Positions 20,443 through 32,140 of a stretch of 64,000 nt of DNA are shown one piece after another (position 1 is the first letter of the stretch; each line of letters starts with the position of its first letter). This DNA is from Bacillus sp. (in: firmicutes). Its GTDB lineage: Bacteria; Bacillota; Bacilli; Bacillales; Bacillaceae. The notes below the pieces were generated by a model. That model did no database searches and was not told the DNA's origin. It worked only from the letters and a program-made list of their open reading frames with translations. The translations under genes and the position numbers were made by a program. The stretch lies in contig JAPSLL010000016.1 of the NCBI GenBank assembly GCA_031180805.1, positions 1-64,000 on the forward strand. The letters are read 5' to 3'.

Positions 20443-21141
20443 ATGGCTAAAAAAGGTAAAAAGTTAGCAGAAGCTGCTAAGCTTGTAGATCGTTCAAAAT
20501 TCTATTCTGTTCAAGAAGCAGTAGAATTAGTTAAAAAAACAAGCATCGTAAAATTTGATGCAACAGTTGAAGTGGCATTCCGTTTAGGAGTTGACCCTAA
20601 GAAAGCTGACCAACAAATTCGTGGAGCAGTCGTTCTACCGAATGGTACTGGTAAAACTCAACGTGTATTAGTATTTGCAAAAGGTGAAAAAGCAAAAGAA
20701 GCAGAAGCTGCAGGTGCTGACTATGTAGGTGATGCTGATTATATTAATAAAATTCAACAAGGTTGGTTTGAATTTGATGTAATCGTTGCTACACCTGACA
20801 TGATGGGTGAAGTTGGTAAATTAGGTCGCGTATTAGGACCAAAAGGTTTAATGCCAAACCCTAAAACTGGAACTGTTACATTTGACGTAACAAAAGCTGT
20901 TAATGAAATCAAAGCTGGTAAAGTTGAATACCGTTTAGATAAAGCGGGAATCATCCATGTTCCTATCGGTAAGGTTTCATTTGAAGATAGCAAATTAGTT
21001 GAAAACTTTACAACTGTTTATGAAACATTATTAAAAGCGAAACCAGCTGCTGCAAAAGGTACTTACATGAAGAGTGTAAATGCTACTTCTACAATGGGAC
21101 CTGGAGTAAAAGTTGATGCTTCTAGCTTCGCTGTAAAATAA
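20443..21141 (+). CDS. rplA: 50S ribosomal protein L1
   Basis: L1 forms the mobile stalk near the E site and is often a translational repressor of its own operon. The 232-aa protein starts [17 protein letters not shown] and has the [25 protein letters not shown] and [18 protein letters not shown] signatures. The start chosen has taaggagg about 8 nt upstream and matches relatives. Confidence 0.96.
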   Translation: MAKKGKKLAEAAKLVDRSKFYSVQEAVELVKKTSIVKFDATVEVAFRLGVDPKKADQQIRGAVVLPNGTGKTQRVLVFAKGEKAKEAEAAGADYVGDADYINKIQQGWFEFDVIVATPDMMGEVGKLGRVLGPKGLMPNPKTGTVTFDVTKAVNEIKAGKVEYRLDKAGIIHVPIGKVSFEDSKLVENFTTVYETLLKAKPAAAKGTYMKSVNATSTMGPGVKVDASSFAVK

Positions 21142-21147
21142 TAACTA

Positions 21148-21176
21148 TTGACTTTGATTAGTAGTTTCTATATAAT
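21148..21176 (+). promoter_or_regulatory. Promoter of rplJ-rplL
   Basis: ttgact (21148-21153), 17 nt, tataat (21171-21176) is a near-consensus SigA promoter right after rplA. Confidence 0.85.
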
Positions 21177-21184
21177 AATCAATG

Positions 21185-21375
21185 TTGTTTAAATAAATAA
21201 TCGCTATACCGTAGACAGTAGGTGCTATTATTAGCTTAATTTCCTACCGAGGTGTATTTACGAATAAAGCATATATGCTTGTTGTTGTATTTACAAACCT
21301 CCATGTCTATCGTGGAGGTTTTCTCGTGCAGTCATCACCGAACGGTACTAGTGTCATATGAAACTACAGGAGGTG
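21185..21375 (+). promoter_or_regulatory. L10 leader with terminator-like hairpin
   Basis: The leader between promoter and rplJ contains aaacctcca (21295-21303) pairing with tggaggttt (21313-21321), followed by t-rich sequence, and an upstream structured part. L10 leaders that bind the L10(L12) complex and attenuate transcription are known in Bacillus. Position and the hairpin fit this class. Confidence 0.7.
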
Positions 21376-21380
21376 TAACA

Positions 21381-21881
21381 ATGAGCGCAATTATCGAACA
21401 AAAGAAACAAATCGTTGATGAAATCGCTGCTAAATTCCGTGAAAGTAAATCTACTATCGTTGTAGATTACCGCGGATTAACAGTAGGTGAGGTAACAGAA
21501 CTTCGTAAGCAATTACGTGATGCAGGAATTGAGTTCAAAGTATTCAAAAATACAATGACTCGTCGTGCTGTAGAACAAGTTGAACTTACTGGCTTAAACG
21601 ATGCGTTAACAGGACCAAATGCAATTGCATTCAGTAATGAAGATGTTGTAGCTCCAGCTAAAATTCTTAATGACTTCGCTAAAAAACATGAAGCTCTTGA
21701 AATTAAAGCTGGTGTAATTGAAGGTAATGTTGCTACTGTTGAAGAAGTGAAAGCTCTTGCTGAACTTCCATCACGCGAAGGCTTACTTTCTATGTTGCTT
21801 AGCGTTCTTCAAGCTCCAATCCGTAACTTTGCTCTTGCTACTAAAGCAGTTGCAGATCAAAAAGAAGAACAAGGTGCTTAA
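21381..21881 (+). CDS. rplJ: 50S ribosomal protein L10
   Basis: L10 anchors the L12 stalk. The 166-aa protein starts [35 protein letters not shown] and ends with the L12-binding helix [14 protein letters not shown]. caggaggtg lies about 7 nt before the ATG. Earlier in-frame starts run through the leader hairpin and are not used. It is probably autoregulated through the leader. Confidence 0.96.
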   Translation: MSAIIEQKKQIVDEIAAKFRESKSTIVVDYRGLTVGEVTELRKQLRDAGIEFKVFKNTMTRRAVEQVELTGLNDALTGPNAIAFSNEDVVAPAKILNDFAKKHEALEIKAGVIEGNVATVEEVKALAELPSREGLLSMLLSVLQAPIRNFALATKAVADQKEEQGA

Positions 21882-21942
21882 TTTAACAAATCTAGTGTTA
21901 ACTATCTAATACCATTAAAGGAAAAACAAGGAGGAAATTATA

Positions 21943-22305
21943 ATGACTCAAGAACAAATCATTGAAGCAGTTAAAAATATGACTGTTTTAGAATTAAACG
22001 ACTTAGTTAAAGCAATTGAAGAAGAGTTTGGTGTAACTGCTGCAGCTCCTGTAGCTGTTGCTGGTGCTGCTGCTGGTGAAGCTGCTGCTGAGAAAACTGA
22101 ATTTGACGTAGTACTTGCAAGTGCTGGCGGACAAAAAATCAAAGTTATCAAAGTAGTACGTGAAGCTACTGGTCTTGGCTTAAAAGAAGCTAAAGAATTA
22201 GTAGACAACGCTCCAAAACCACTTAAAGAAGGCGTATCTAAAGAAGAAGCTGAAGAATTAAAAGCTAAACTTGAAGAAGTAGGCGCTTCTGTAGAAGTTA
22301 AGTAA
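21943..22305 (+). CDS. rplL: 50S ribosomal protein L7/L12
   Basis: The 120-aa stalk protein has an N-terminal dimer domain, an alanine-rich hinge (about 31-52, [19 protein letters not shown]) and the C-terminal factor-binding domain with [24 protein letters not shown]. caaggagg precedes the ATG. It follows rplJ by 61 nt. Confidence 0.97.
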   Translation: MTQEQIIEAVKNMTVLELNDLVKAIEEEFGVTAAAPVAVAGAAAGEAAAEKTEFDVVLASAGGQKIKVIKVVREATGLGLKEAKELVDNAPKPLKEGVSKEEAEELKAKLEEVGASVEVK

Positions 22306-22325
22306 TTTAAAAACATTTATAAAAG

Positions 22326-22351
22326 AAGTCCGCTTTTTAGCGGACTTTTTA
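22326..22351 (+). terminator. Terminator after rplL
   Basis: agtccgct (22328-22335) and agcggact (22339-22346) form a perfect 8-bp stem with a short loop and a T run. Confidence 0.9.
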
Positions 22352-22424
22352 TTTATGTATTTTTGTTACGTATAAATTGACGGAAGATAGTAAAATATAA
22401 ACTCCTGAAAGAGGAGGACGATTG

Positions 22425-23027
22425 ATGAATGATCACTATTATTCAGAAAAGCCTACTGTAGAAAGCGAACGGAAAACATGGGAATTTGAATTAAAGGGAT
22501 ACAACTTTACTTTTCAGAGTGATAAAGGAGTATTTTCTAAAAATGAAGTTGATTTTGGCTCGAGAATTTTAATTGAAAGCTTTATCCCTCCAGCAATCGA
22601 TGGTGACTTCTTAGATGTCGGTTGTGGATATGGACCGATAGGACTCTCGCTTGCTAAACATTTTAATAGACATGTTGATATGATTGATGTAAATGAAAGA
22701 GCAGTAGAGTTAGCGAAGGATAATGCCGTAAAAAATTCTATAAACAATGTGACAATATTTCAAAGTAACTTATTTTCTAACATTGATGAAAAACGTCAAT
22801 ATGCAGCAATTATCACAAATCCCCCTATACGAGCTGGGAAAAAGGTTGTTCATGCAATTTTTGAAAATAGCTATCATCATTTAGTAAATGATGGGGAATT
22901 ATGGATAGTTATTCAGAAAAAGCAAGGGGCGCCGTCAGCGATCGATAAATTAAAAGAGTTATACTCTGAGGTAGAGGTAGTTGATAAGAAAAAAGGCTAT
23001 TTTATTATTAAGGCGAAAAAAAGTTGA
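22425..23027 (+). CDS. 16S rRNA methyltransferase-like protein (RsmC/YbxB family)
   Basis: The 200-aa protein is a class I SAM-dependent methyltransferase with DVGCGYGPIGLSLA as the glycine-rich SAM motif (about 66-79) and NPPI (about 130) as the substrate-base motif of N-methylating enzymes. It corresponds to YbxB, always next to rpoB in Bacillus. The target guanine in 16S rRNA is inferred from RsmC. Start ATG at 22425 with gaggagg 7 nt upstream. A TTG just before is not needed. The stop codon overlaps the rpoB promoter -35. Confidence 0.9.
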   Translation: MNDHYYSEKPTVESERKTWEFELKGYNFTFQSDKGVFSKNEVDFGSRILIESFIPPAIDGDFLDVGCGYGPIGLSLAKHFNRHVDMIDVNERAVELAKDNAVKNSINNVTIFQSNLFSNIDEKRQYAAIITNPPIRAGKKVVHAIFENSYHHLVNDGELWIVIQKKQGAPSAIDKLKELYSEVEVVDKKKGYFIIKAKKS

Positions 23028-23052
23028 CTCAATATCCTTGTTATGTTAATAT
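23024..23052 (+). promoter_or_regulatory. Promoter of rpoB-rpoC
   Basis: ttgact (23024-23029), 17 nt, taatat (23047-23052). The -35 contains the stop codon of the rsmC-like gene. This gives a leader of about 320 nt before rpoB. Confidence 0.75.
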
Positions 23053-23059
23053 TATAAAA

Positions 23060-23372
23060 TGCCAATATATAATTTCCATAACTGTCTAATTTTTTGTAAA
23101 AACTTGTATGAAAATTAGATATTTGGAAATACTTATAAAATCAATAGTACGATTAAATTGTGGTTTTTCTTAGTTAGAAACCCTTTTTATTTTTTGTTTT
23201 TTCCTTGCGTATGTGCTTCGTTTTCCTTTATTTTTAACTTCAGATTTTATAGTATATATTAAGATATTGATTTTTAAGAGAATGATCATATGTGAGTTCT
23301 CTTATTCGTCTGTCTAAAAAATAAGGTATACATAATAAGTACAACGCAAGATCTATTACGCTTGATTTGAGG
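23060..23372 (+). promoter_or_regulatory. Long leader of rpoB
   Basis: The leader has no gene. It contains a weak terminator-like element (ggttt at 23162 and aaacc at 23178, then T-rich sequence) and a perfect 8-bp inverted repeat taagagaa/ttctctta (23275-23282 and 23297-23304). Attenuation upstream of rpoB is possible but not shown. Confidence 0.5.
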
Positions 23373-23382
23373 GGTGAATGAG

Positions 23383-26300
23383 TTGACGCATCAACTAGTT
23401 CAGTATGGACGACACCGCCAACGTAGAAGTTACGCACGCATTAGTGAAGTGTTAGAATTACCTAATCTTATTGAAATTCAAACGTCTTCCTATCAGTGGT
23501 TTCTTGATGAGGGCTTGAGAGAAATGTTCCAAGATATTTCTCCTATTGAGGATTTTACTGGTAACCTCTCGCTAGAATTTATTGATTATAGCTTAGGAGA
23601 CCCAAAGTACTCTGTTGAGGAATCAAAAGAGCGCGATGTTACCTATTCTGCACCGTTACGTGTGAAGGTGCGACTTATTAACAAGGAAACTGGTGAAGTA
23701 AAAGATCAAGATGTCTTTATGGGGGATTTCCCTCTAATGACGGAGACAGGTACATTTGTGATTAATGGAGCAGAGCGCGTTATCGTGTCTCAGTTAGTCC
23801 GTTCTCCAAGTGTATATTACAGTGCCAAGGTCGATAAAAATGGTAAAAAAGGCTTTACAGCTACTGTTATTCCAAACCGTGGAGCTTGGTTAGAGTACGA
23901 AACAGATGCAAAAGATGTCGTTTATGTACGTATTGACCGTACACGTAAGTTGCCAGTAACGGTTCTTTTACGTGCTCTTGGGTTTGGCTCTGATCAAGAA
24001 ATCATCGACTTATTGGGTGAAAATGAGTACTTGCGTAATACGCTAGATAAGGATAATACGGAAAGTACTGAAAAAGCACTACTTGAAATTTATGAGCGTC
24101 TTCGTCCTGGTGAACCACCAACGGTAGAAAACGCAAAAAGTTTATTAGATTCTAGATTTTTTGATCCTAAAAGATATGATTTGGCAAATGTTGGTCGTTA
24201 CAAGATTAATAAAAAGCTACATATTAAAAATCGACTTTTCAACCAACGTTTAGCTGAAACCTTAGTAGATCCTGAAACTGGAGAAATCATCGCTGAAAAG
24301 GGTACGATGATCGATAGAAGAACACTTGATCGAATCTTACCAAACTTAGAAAGTGGCGTAGGATTTAAAAAAGAGCATCCATCTGGTGGTGTTATTGAGG
24401 AAGAAGTGACTCTACAGTCAATTAAAATCTTTGCTCCAAATGATCCAGAGGGTGAAAAAGTAATAAATGTATTAGGAAATGCCTATGTAGAAGAGGCTGT
24501 TAAAAATATAACTGTATCAGATATTTTAGCATCTATCAGTTATTTCTTTAACCTATTACATGGTGTTGGTGATACGGATGATATCGATCATCTCGGTAAT
24601 CGTCGTTTACGTTCTGTAGGGGAATTATTACAAAATCAATTTAGAATTGGTTTATCTCGTATGGAACGTGTTGTTCGTGAAAGAATGTCTATTCAGGACA
24701 CGAACACAATTACACCACAGCAATTGATTAATATTCGTCCGGTTATTGCGTCAATTAAAGAGTTCTTTGGTAGCTCGCAATTATCACAATTCATGGATCA
24801 AACAAACCCTCTTGCTGAATTAACGCATAAGCGTCGTTTGTCTGCACTTGGACCTGGTGGTTTAACGCGTGAACGTGCTGGTTTCGAGGTTCGTGACGTT
24901 CACTATTCACACTATGGTCGTATGTGCCCAATTGAAACACCAGAGGGACCAAACATTGGATTGATTAACTCATTATCTTCTTACGCAAAGGTAAACAGAT
25001 TTGGGTTTATTGAAACTCCATATCGTCGTGTTGATCCAGAGACTGGTAAGGTTACATCTCGAATTGACTATTTAACAGCGGATGAAGAAGATAATTATGT
25101 TGTAGCACAAGCGAATGCTAGATTAGCTGAAGATGGCTCTTTCATTGATACAGATATCGTATCTCGTTTCCGTGGTGAAAACACGGTTGTTCATAGAGAT
25201 CGAATTGATTACATGGATGTATCACCAAAACAAGTCGTTTCTGCTGCTACGGCATGTATTCCGTTCTTAGAAAATGATGACTCAAACCGTGCGTTAATGG
25301 GAGCGAACATGCAACGTCAAGCCGTTCCATTATTAAACCCTGAGGCACCGATTGTTGGGACTGGAATGGAGTATGTATCAGGTAAAGACTCTGGTGCAGC
25401 TGTTATTTGTAAGCATCCAGGAATTGTTGAACGTGTCGAAGCGAAAAACGTCTGGGTTCGTCGTTATGAGGAAGTAGATGGACAAAAGGTTAAGGGTAAT
25501 CTTGATAAGTACAGCTTGTTGAAATTTATCCGTTCAAACCAAGGAACATGCTACAACCAAAGACCTATCGTAAGTGTGGGTGATGAGGTTGTGAAGGGAG
25601 AAATCCTAGCTGACGGTCCATCTATGGAAAAAGGTGAACTTGCTCTTGGTCGAAATGTAATGGTAGCGTTCATGACATGGGATGGTTATAACTATGAGGA
25701 TGCCATTATCATGAGTGAACGTTTAGTAAAAGATGATGTTTATACTTCAATTCATATTGAAGAATATGAATCAGAATCTCGTGATACAAAATTAGGACCT
25801 GAAGAAATCACTCGTGATATTCCTAACGTTGGTGAAGACGCATTAAGAAATCTTGACGAACGTGGAATTATTCGAATTGGAGCAGAAGTAAAAGATGGCG
25901 ACTTACTAGTTGGTAAAGTTACACCTAAAGGGGTAACTGAGCTAACAGCAGAAGAGCGATTACTTCATGCAATCTTCGGTGAGAAAGCACGTGAAGTTCG
26001 TGATACTTCATTGCGTGTACCACATGGCGGAGAAGGGATTGTTCTGGATGTTAAAGTCTTTAATCGTGAAGACGGTGATGAATTACCACCAGGAGTTAAT
26101 CAACTAGTTCGCGTGTTTATTGTACAGAAGCGTAAAATACATGAAGGCGATAAAATGGCTGGACGTCATGGTAATAAAGGGGTTATCTCACGTATTCTTC
26201 CTGAAGAGGATATGCCTTATTTACCAGATGGAACACCTGTTGATATCATGTTAAACCCTCTAGGGGTACCATCACGTATGAATATCGGTCAGGTTCTTGA

Positions 26301-26964
26301 GCTGCATCTTGGTATGGCTGCTCGTAAGATGGGTATCCATGTTGCGTCTCCAGTATTTGATGGTGCCAGAGAAGAAGATGTATGGTCAACATTAGAAGAA
26401 GCAGGAATGGCGCGTGACGCAAAAACTGTATTATATGATGGCCGTACTGGTGAACCGTTTGATAACCGTGTATCAGTAGGGATCATGTACATGATCAAGC
26501 TAGCACATATGGTTGATGATAAGTTACATGCACGTTCAACAGGTCCATATTCATTAGTTACACAACAACCACTTGGTGGTAAAGCACAGTTCGGTGGTCA
26601 GCGATTTGGAGAGATGGAGGTTTGGGCACTTGAAGCATACGGTGCTGCATATACTCTTCAAGAAATTCTAACTGTAAAATCGGATGATGTCGTTGGTCGT
26701 GTGAAAACATATGAAGCTATTGTAAAAGGCGAAAATGTTCCTGAACCAGGAGTTCCTGAATCATTTAAAGTATTAATTAAAGAGCTTCAAAGTTTAGGTA
26801 TGGACGTTAAAATGCTATCAAGTGATGAACAAGAAATTGAAATGAGAGATCTTGATGATGAGGATGATGACTCTCAACAAGCAGAAGGATTTTCAATTAC
26901 TGAGCAAGAAGAACCAGAGCTTGAAGCTGTCGAACTAGAAAAGGACACAGTAGCGAAAGAATAA
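23383..26964 (+). CDS. rpoB: DNA-directed RNA polymerase subunit beta
   Basis: The 1193-aa subunit starts with TTG at 23383 ([24 protein letters not shown]). gaggggt lies 8-9 nt upstream, and the length and N-terminus match B. subtilis. A GTG at 23374 would overlap the Shine-Dalgarno. The rifampicin pocket (463-490) is wild type at Gln469, His482 and Ser487, so no resistance change is seen there. The C-terminal tail (about 1150-1193) is acidic and variable. It is cotranscribed with rpoC. Confidence 0.98.
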   Translation: MTHQLVQYGRHRQRRSYARISEVLELPNLIEIQTSSYQWFLDEGLREMFQDISPIEDFTGNLSLEFIDYSLGDPKYSVEESKERDVTYSAPLRVKVRLINKETGEVKDQDVFMGDFPLMTETGTFVINGAERVIVSQLVRSPSVYYSAKVDKNGKKGFTATVIPNRGAWLEYETDAKDVVYVRIDRTRKLPVTVLLRALGFGSDQEIIDLLGENEYLRNTLDKDNTESTEKALLEIYERLRPGEPPTVENAKSLLDSRFFDPKRYDLANVGRYKINKKLHIKNRLFNQRLAETLVDPETGEIIAEKGTMIDRRTLDRILPNLESGVGFKKEHPSGGVIEEEVTLQSIKIFAPNDPEGEKVINVLGNAYVEEAVKNITVSDILASISYFFNLLHGVGDTDDIDHLGNRRLRSVGELLQNQFRIGLSRMERVVRERMSIQDTNTITPQQLINIRPVIASIKEFFGSSQLSQFMDQTNPLAELTHKRRLSALGPGGLTRERAGFEVRDVHYSHYGRMCPIETPEGPNIGLINSLSSYAKVNRFGFIETPYRRVDPETGKVTSRIDYLTADEEDNYVVAQANARLAEDGSFIDTDIVSRFRGENTVVHRDRIDYMDVSPKQVVSAATACIPFLENDDSNRALMGANMQRQAVPLLNPEAPIVGTGMEYVSGKDSGAAVICKHPGIVERVEAKNVWVRRYEEVDGQKVKGNLDKYSLLKFIRSNQGTCYNQRPIVSVGDEVVKGEILADGPSMEKGELALGRNVMVAFMTWDGYNYEDAIIMSERLVKDDVYTSIHIEEYESESRDTKLGPEEITRDIPNVGEDALRNLDERGIIRIGAEVKDGDLLVGKVTPKGVTELTAEERLLHAIFGEKAREVRDTSLRVPHGGEGIVLDVKVFNREDGDELPPGVNQLVRVFIVQKRKIHEGDKMAGRHGNKGVISRILPEEDMPYLPDGTPVDIMLNPLGVPSRMNIGQVLELHLGMAARKMGIHVASPVFDGAREEDVWSTLEEAGMARDAKTVLYDGRTGEPFDNRVSVGIMYMIKLAHMVDDKLHARSTGPYSLVTQQPLGGKAQFGGQRFGEMEVWALEAYGAAYTLQEILTVKSDDVVGRVKTYEAIVKGENVPEPGVPESFKVLIKELQSLGMDVKMLSSDEQEIEMRDLDDEDDDSQQAEGFSITEQEEPELEAVELEKDTVAKE

Positions 26965-27014
26965 TGTTAACCTGAGCGTCTAGATCAGTAAATCTAGGCG
27001 CTACAGTTAACATT
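26963..27014 (+). other. Large stem-loop between rpoB and rpoC
   Basis: aatgttaac (26963-26971) plus agcgtctagat pair with atctaggcgct plus gttaacatt (27006-27014) in a near-continuous stem of about 20 bp around a 6-nt loop. No T run follows. It is better explained as a processing or stability element than a terminator. Confidence 0.7.
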
Positions 27015-27078
27015 AAGATAAGAAAATGTATCTTATAATATGGGTTAGAACCTGAAGACGAAAAGGGAGGTAGGCCCC

Positions 27079-30000
27079 TTGATAGATGTTAATAATTTTG
27101 AATATATGAGCATCGGCTTAGCTTCACCAGATAAAATCCGTTCTTGGTCTTTTGGTGAAGTGAAAAAACCAGAAACAATTAACTATCGTACATTAAAGCC
27201 AGAAAAGGATGGACTTTTCTGTGAACGTATTTTCGGACCAACAAAGGATTGGGAATGTCATTGCGGTAAATACAAAAGAGTCCGTTATAAAGGTGTAGTT
27301 TGTGACCGCTGTGGCGTTGAGGTTACTCGTGCAAAAGTTCGTCGTGAAAGAATGGGGCATATTGAACTAGCGGCTCCTGTGTCACATATTTGGTACTTTA
27401 AAGGTATTCCTAGTCGTATGGGATTAGTACTAGACATGTCTCCAAGAGCGTTAGAAGAAGTTATTTATTTTGCTTCCTATGTTACAACTGATACTGGTGA
27501 TACTCCACTCGAGAAAAAACAATTGTTATCTGAAAAGGAATATCGTGCATACCGTGAAAAATACGGTAACACATTCCAAGCATCAATGGGTGCTGAAGCA
27601 ATTAAGAAGCTTTTATCAGATATTGATTTAGATAAAGAAGTGGATGCATTAAAAGAAGAACTTAAAACAGCGCAAGGGCAACGTAGAACACGTGCTATAA
27701 AACGTCTTGAAGTTCTTGAAGCATTCCGTAACTCGGGAAATGAACCTTCTTGGATGATTTTAGATGTTCTTCCTGTCATTCCACCTGAACTACGTCCTAT
27801 GGTTCAGCTTGATGGTGGACGTTTTGCAACATCTGATTTAAATGATTTGTATAGACGTGTTATTAATCGTAACAATCGCTTAAAGCGTCTATTGGATCTA
27901 GGTGCACCTAGCATTATCGTTCAAAATGAAAAGCGTATGCTCCAAGAAGCAGTAGATGCGTTAATTGACAATGGACGTCGTGGACGCCCTGTAACTGGAC
28001 CTGGTAACAGACCGTTGAAGTCTCTTTCACATATGTTGAAAGGAAAACAAGGGCGTTTCCGTCAAAATCTATTAGGAAAACGTGTTGACTATTCTGGTCG
28101 TTCAGTTATCGTTGTTGGACCAAACTTAAAGATGTATCAATGTGGATTACCGAAGGAAATGGCTCTTGAATTATTTAAGCCGTTTGTTATGAAAGAACTA
28201 GTTGAAAAAGGTTTAGCGCATAACATTAAAAGTGCAAAACGAAAAATTGAAAGAGTACAGCCGGAAGTATGGGATGTTTTAGAATCGGTTATTAAAGAAC
28301 ACCCGGTATTACTGAACCGTGCACCTACTCTTCATAGACTAGGAATTCAGGCGTTTGAACCAACATTGGTTGAAGGTCGCGCAATTCGCTTACATCCACT
28401 TGTATGTACGGCATATAATGCTGACTTTGATGGTGACCAAATGGCGGTACACGTTCCTTTATCTGCAGAAGCTCAAGCAGAAGCGCGTATCTTAATGCTT
28501 GCTGCACAAAACATTTTGAATCCTAAAGATGGAAAACCAGTTGTTACACCATCTCAAGACATGGTTTTAGGTAACTATTACTTAACCCTTGAACGTGCTG
28601 GTACAATTGGTGAAGGTATGATATTTAATGATACCAATGAAGCATTACTAGCATATCAAAATGGTTATGTACATTTACACACACGTGTTGCTGTAAATGC
28701 GGGTGCATTAAAAAATCAAACATTTACTGAAGAGCAAAATAAAATGCTGTTGATTACAACAGTAGGAAAGCTTATTTTCAATGAGATTTTACCGGAATCA
28801 TTCCCATATATGAATGAACCGACAAAACAAAACATTGAAGATAAAACACCTGAAAAATATTTTGTTGATACAAATGTAAATGTAAAAGAGCATATTGCTG
28901 CTCAAGAGGAAATTGCTCCGTTCAAAAAAGGTATCCTTGGAAAAATCATTGCGGAAATCTTCAAGAAGTTCCATATTACAGAAACTTCAAAGATGTTGGA
29001 CCGCATGAAAAATCTTGGATTTAAATATTCTACAAAAGCAGGTATCACTGTTGGTGTTGCTGACATTATCGTATTAAAAGAGAAACAAGAAATTATTAGC
29101 GAAGCACAAGCAAAAGTTGATAATGTTCTGAAACAGTTCAGAAGAGGATTAATTACAGAAGAGGAACGTTATGAACGTGTCATCTCAATCTGGAGTGCTG
29201 CAAAAGACAATATTCAAGGTAAATTAATGGCGTCTCTTGATAAGCGAAATCCAATCTTCATGATGAGTGACTCAGGTGCCCGTGGTAATGCATCGAACTT
29301 TACGCAATTAGCTGGTATGCGTGGACTTATGGCCAACCCAGCTGGACGTATAATCGAATTACCAATTAAATCAAGTTTCCGTGAGGGACTAACGGTATTA
29401 GAGTACTTTATCTCTACTCACGGTGCTCGTAAAGGTCTTGCCGATACAGCACTTAAAACAGCAGACTCTGGTTACTTAACACGTCGACTAGTAGATGTTG
29501 CACAAGATGTTATCATCCGTGAAGATGACTGTGGAACAGATCGTGGTATTCATGCTGAAGCTATTAAAGAAGGTACTGAAATTATCGAGAAGCTTGATGA
29601 GCGTTTGATTGGAAGATACTGTCGTAAAGCAGTCAAACATCCTGAAACTGGTAAAATCATAGTAAATGAAAACGAACTTATTACTGAGGACATAGCAGTA
29701 GAGATTATCGAAGCTGGTATTGAGGCAGTTTGGATTCGTTCTGCATTTACATGTAACACTAGACATGGTGTTTGTAAAAAATGTTATGGACGTAATTTAG
29801 CGACAGGTAGTGAGGTTGAAGTTGGTGAAGCTGTAGGAATTATTGCTGCACAATCAATCGGAGAACCTGGTACTCAGTTAACAATGCGTACGTTCCATAC
29901 AGGTGGGGTTGCTGGAGACGATATCACTCAAGGTTTACCTCGTATTCAAGAACTCTTTGAAGCTAGAAATCCTAAAGGTCAAGCAATTATCTCTGAAATC

Positions 30001-30678
30001 GACGGGGTTGTAGCAGAAATCAACGAAGTACGTGAAAAACAACAAGAAATTGTTATCCAAGGTGAAGTTGAATCACGTTCATATACTGCTCCATATAATG
30101 CTCGCTTGAAAGTAGCGCAAGGAGATAAAATAGAAAGCGGTCAGGTATTGACTGAAGGTTCTATTGATCCAAAAGAATTATTAAAGGTTAAAGATTTACA
30201 AGCAGTTCAAACATATCTACTACGTGAAGTTCAAAAAGTATACCGTATGCAAGGGGTAGAAATTGGTGATAAGCACGTAGAGGTTATGGTTCGTCAAATG
30301 TTACGTAAAGTCAGAGTAATGGACGCTGGAGATACAGATGTATTACCAGGAACACTTCTTGATATCCATCAGTTTACTGATGCAAACAAGCAAGTACTAC
30401 TAGAAGGTAAACGACCAGCAACAGGTAGACCAGTTCTACTTGGTATTACGAAGGCATCACTTGAAACAGATTCATTCCTATCTGCTGCGTCATTCCAAGA
30501 GACAACACGTGTTCTAACAGATGCAGCAATTAAAGGAAAACGTGATGAATTACTTGGACTGAAAGAAAATGTTATCATTGGTAAACTTGTTCCTGCTGGT
30601 ACTGGTATGCCGAGATATCGCCAATCTGAACCAATCATGAAGGTAGAACAAGCCGAAGAGGTTGTTTCAGTAGACTAA
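27079..30678 (+). CDS. rpoC: DNA-directed RNA polymerase subunit beta'
   Basis: The 1199-aa subunit starts with TTG ([23 protein letters not shown]) behind gggagg. Zinc site 1 is Cys60, Cys62, Cys75, Cys78. The catalytic magnesium motif NADFDGDQ has Asp449, Asp451 and Asp453. The trigger loop and bridge-helix regions ([33 protein letters not shown]) are intact. The C-terminus ends shortly after the conserved [17 protein letters not shown] segment. It matches Bacillus RpoC in length. Confidence 0.98.
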   Translation: MIDVNNFEYMSIGLASPDKIRSWSFGEVKKPETINYRTLKPEKDGLFCERIFGPTKDWECHCGKYKRVRYKGVVCDRCGVEVTRAKVRRERMGHIELAAPVSHIWYFKGIPSRMGLVLDMSPRALEEVIYFASYVTTDTGDTPLEKKQLLSEKEYRAYREKYGNTFQASMGAEAIKKLLSDIDLDKEVDALKEELKTAQGQRRTRAIKRLEVLEAFRNSGNEPSWMILDVLPVIPPELRPMVQLDGGRFATSDLNDLYRRVINRNNRLKRLLDLGAPSIIVQNEKRMLQEAVDALIDNGRRGRPVTGPGNRPLKSLSHMLKGKQGRFRQNLLGKRVDYSGRSVIVVGPNLKMYQCGLPKEMALELFKPFVMKELVEKGLAHNIKSAKRKIERVQPEVWDVLESVIKEHPVLLNRAPTLHRLGIQAFEPTLVEGRAIRLHPLVCTAYNADFDGDQMAVHVPLSAEAQAEARILMLAAQNILNPKDGKPVVTPSQDMVLGNYYLTLERAGTIGEGMIFNDTNEALLAYQNGYVHLHTRVAVNAGALKNQTFTEEQNKMLLITTVGKLIFNEILPESFPYMNEPTKQNIEDKTPEKYFVDTNVNVKEHIAAQEEIAPFKKGILGKIIAEIFKKFHITETSKMLDRMKNLGFKYSTKAGITVGVADIIVLKEKQEIISEAQAKVDNVLKQFRRGLITEEERYERVISIWSAAKDNIQGKLMASLDKRNPIFMMSDSGARGNASNFTQLAGMRGLMANPAGRIIELPIKSSFREGLTVLEYFISTHGARKGLADTALKTADSGYLTRRLVDVAQDVIIREDDCGTDRGIHAEAIKEGTEIIEKLDERLIGRYCRKAVKHPETGKIIVNENELITEDIAVEIIEAGIEAVWIRSAFTCNTRHGVCKKCYGRNLATGSEVEVGEAVGIIAAQSIGEPGTQLTMRTFHTGGVAGDDITQGLPRIQELFEARNPKGQAIISEIDGVVAEINEVREKQQEIVIQGEVESRSYTAPYNARLKVAQGDKIESGQVLTEGSIDPKELLKVKDLQAVQTYLLREVQKVYRMQGVEIGDKHVEVMVRQMLRKVRVMDAGDTDVLPGTLLDIHQFTDANKQVLLEGKRPATGRPVLLGITKASLETDSFLSAASFQETTRVLTDAAIKGKRDELLGLKENVIIGKLVPAGTGMPRYRQSEPIMKVEQAEEVVSVD

Positions 30679-30686
30679 TGTAATTG

Positions 30687-30735
30687 AAGATGGATGTTAA
30701 ACTTTTTCACTAGGAATGTTGACATCCATCTTTTC
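30687..30735 (+). terminator. Terminator after rpoC
   Basis: aagatggatgt (30687-30697) and acatccatctt (30722-30732) form a perfect 11-bp stem with a 24-nt loop, followed by ttct. The downstream arm overlaps the -35 and spacer of the next promoter. Confidence 0.75.
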
Positions 30736-30747
30736 TGATGTTAATAT
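30719..30747 (+). promoter_or_regulatory. Promoter of the str operon
   Basis: ttgaca (30719-30724), 17 nt, taatat (30742-30747) with an extended tgt. It is a strong SigA promoter for the L7Ae-like gene, rpsL, rpsG and fusA. Confidence 0.85.
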
Positions 30748-30795
30748 ATTCAAGGTGTGTTAGTCACAACCTGTTACTTTGGAGGATATTTGATT

Positions 30796-31044
30796 ATGTC
30801 TTATGAAAAAGTATCACAGGCACATAAAATCATTGTTGGTACAAAGCAAACAGTTAAAGCCCTGTTAAATAATCAAGTTAAAGAAATTGTTATTGCTGAA
30901 GATGCAGAACCAAGAATAATTCACAAAGTTATTCAAACTGCGGAACAAATGCAAGTACCTTTAACGAAAGTTTCTTCTATGAAAAAGCTTGGTAAAGCTT
31001 GCGGAATAGAGGTAGGAGCTGCAGCTGTAGCTATAATCCAGTAA
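30796..31044 (+). CDS. L7Ae/L30e-family ribosomal protein (YbxF-like)
   Basis: The 82-aa protein starts [25 protein letters not shown] and ends [20 protein letters not shown], typical of bacterial L7Ae-like proteins such as YbxF, which binds kink-turn RNA and associates with ribosomes. I use the ATG at 30796 with ggagga about 9 nt upstream. An in-frame ATG at 30757 would add 13 unrelated residues. It is the first gene of the str operon. Confidence 0.92.
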   Translation: MSYEKVSQAHKIIVGTKQTVKALLNNQVKEIVIAEDAEPRIIHKVIQTAEQMQVPLTKVSSMKKLGKACGIEVGAAAVAIIQ

Positions 31045-31064
31045 AAACTGTTTTTGCACGATGA

Positions 31065-31574
<510 letters not shown>

Positions 31575-31616
31575 TATAAATAAAATTTCAAACTAATTTG
31601 AAGGGAGGAACATAAC

Positions 31617-32087
31617 ATGCCACGTAAAGGTCCTGTAGCAAAAAGAGATGTATTACCAGATCCACTTTACAATTCAAAGCTTGTTACACGTTTAGTAAAT
31701 AGAATTATGATCGACGGGAAAAGAGGTAAAGCACAATCTGTACTTTACAATGCGTTCGATCTAATCAAAGAACGTTCTGGAAAAGAACCTATGGAAGTGT
31801 TTGAACAAGCACTTAAGAACATCATGCCTGTTCTTGAAGTTAAAGCTCGCCGTGTTGGTGGTGCTAACTATCAAGTACCAGTAGAAGTACGTCCAGATCG
31901 TCGTACTACTTTAGGTCTTCGTTGGTTAGTTAACTACGCTCGTCTTCGTGGAGAAAAAACAATGGAAGAGCGTTTAGCTAATGAAATTCTTGATGCAGCT
32001 AACAATACTGGTGCTGCTGTTAAGAAGCGTGAAGATACACATAAAATGGCTGAAGCAAATAAAGCATTTGCTCACTATCGTTGGTAA
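31617..32087 (+). CDS. rpsG: 30S ribosomal protein S7
   Basis: The 156-aa protein has the usual start [40 protein letters not shown] and the C-terminal [39 protein letters not shown]7 nucleates assembly of the 30S head. gaagggagg precedes the ATG. It lies 42 nt after rpsL. Confidence 0.97.
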   Translation: MPRKGPVAKRDVLPDPLYNSKLVTRLVNRIMIDGKRGKAQSVLYNAFDLIKERSGKEPMEVFEQALKNIMPVLEVKARRVGGANYQVPVEVRPDRRTTLGLRWLVNYARLRGEKTMEERLANEILDAANNTGAAVKKREDTHKMAEANKAFAHYRW

Positions 32088-32140
32088 TCAATATAATATA
32101 AATATACTAAATTTCCTATTAGGAAGGAGAAATTTACCCA

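Noticed and set aside
21948-22316. Open minus-strand frame covering rplL
   Set aside because: It arises from the alanine-rich codons of rplL on the other strand. It has no start signal and no homology that I can recognise.
24760-24860. Possible rifampicin-resistance changes in rpoB
   Set aside because: The pocket residues (Gln469, His482, Ser487) are wild type, so no such change is supported.
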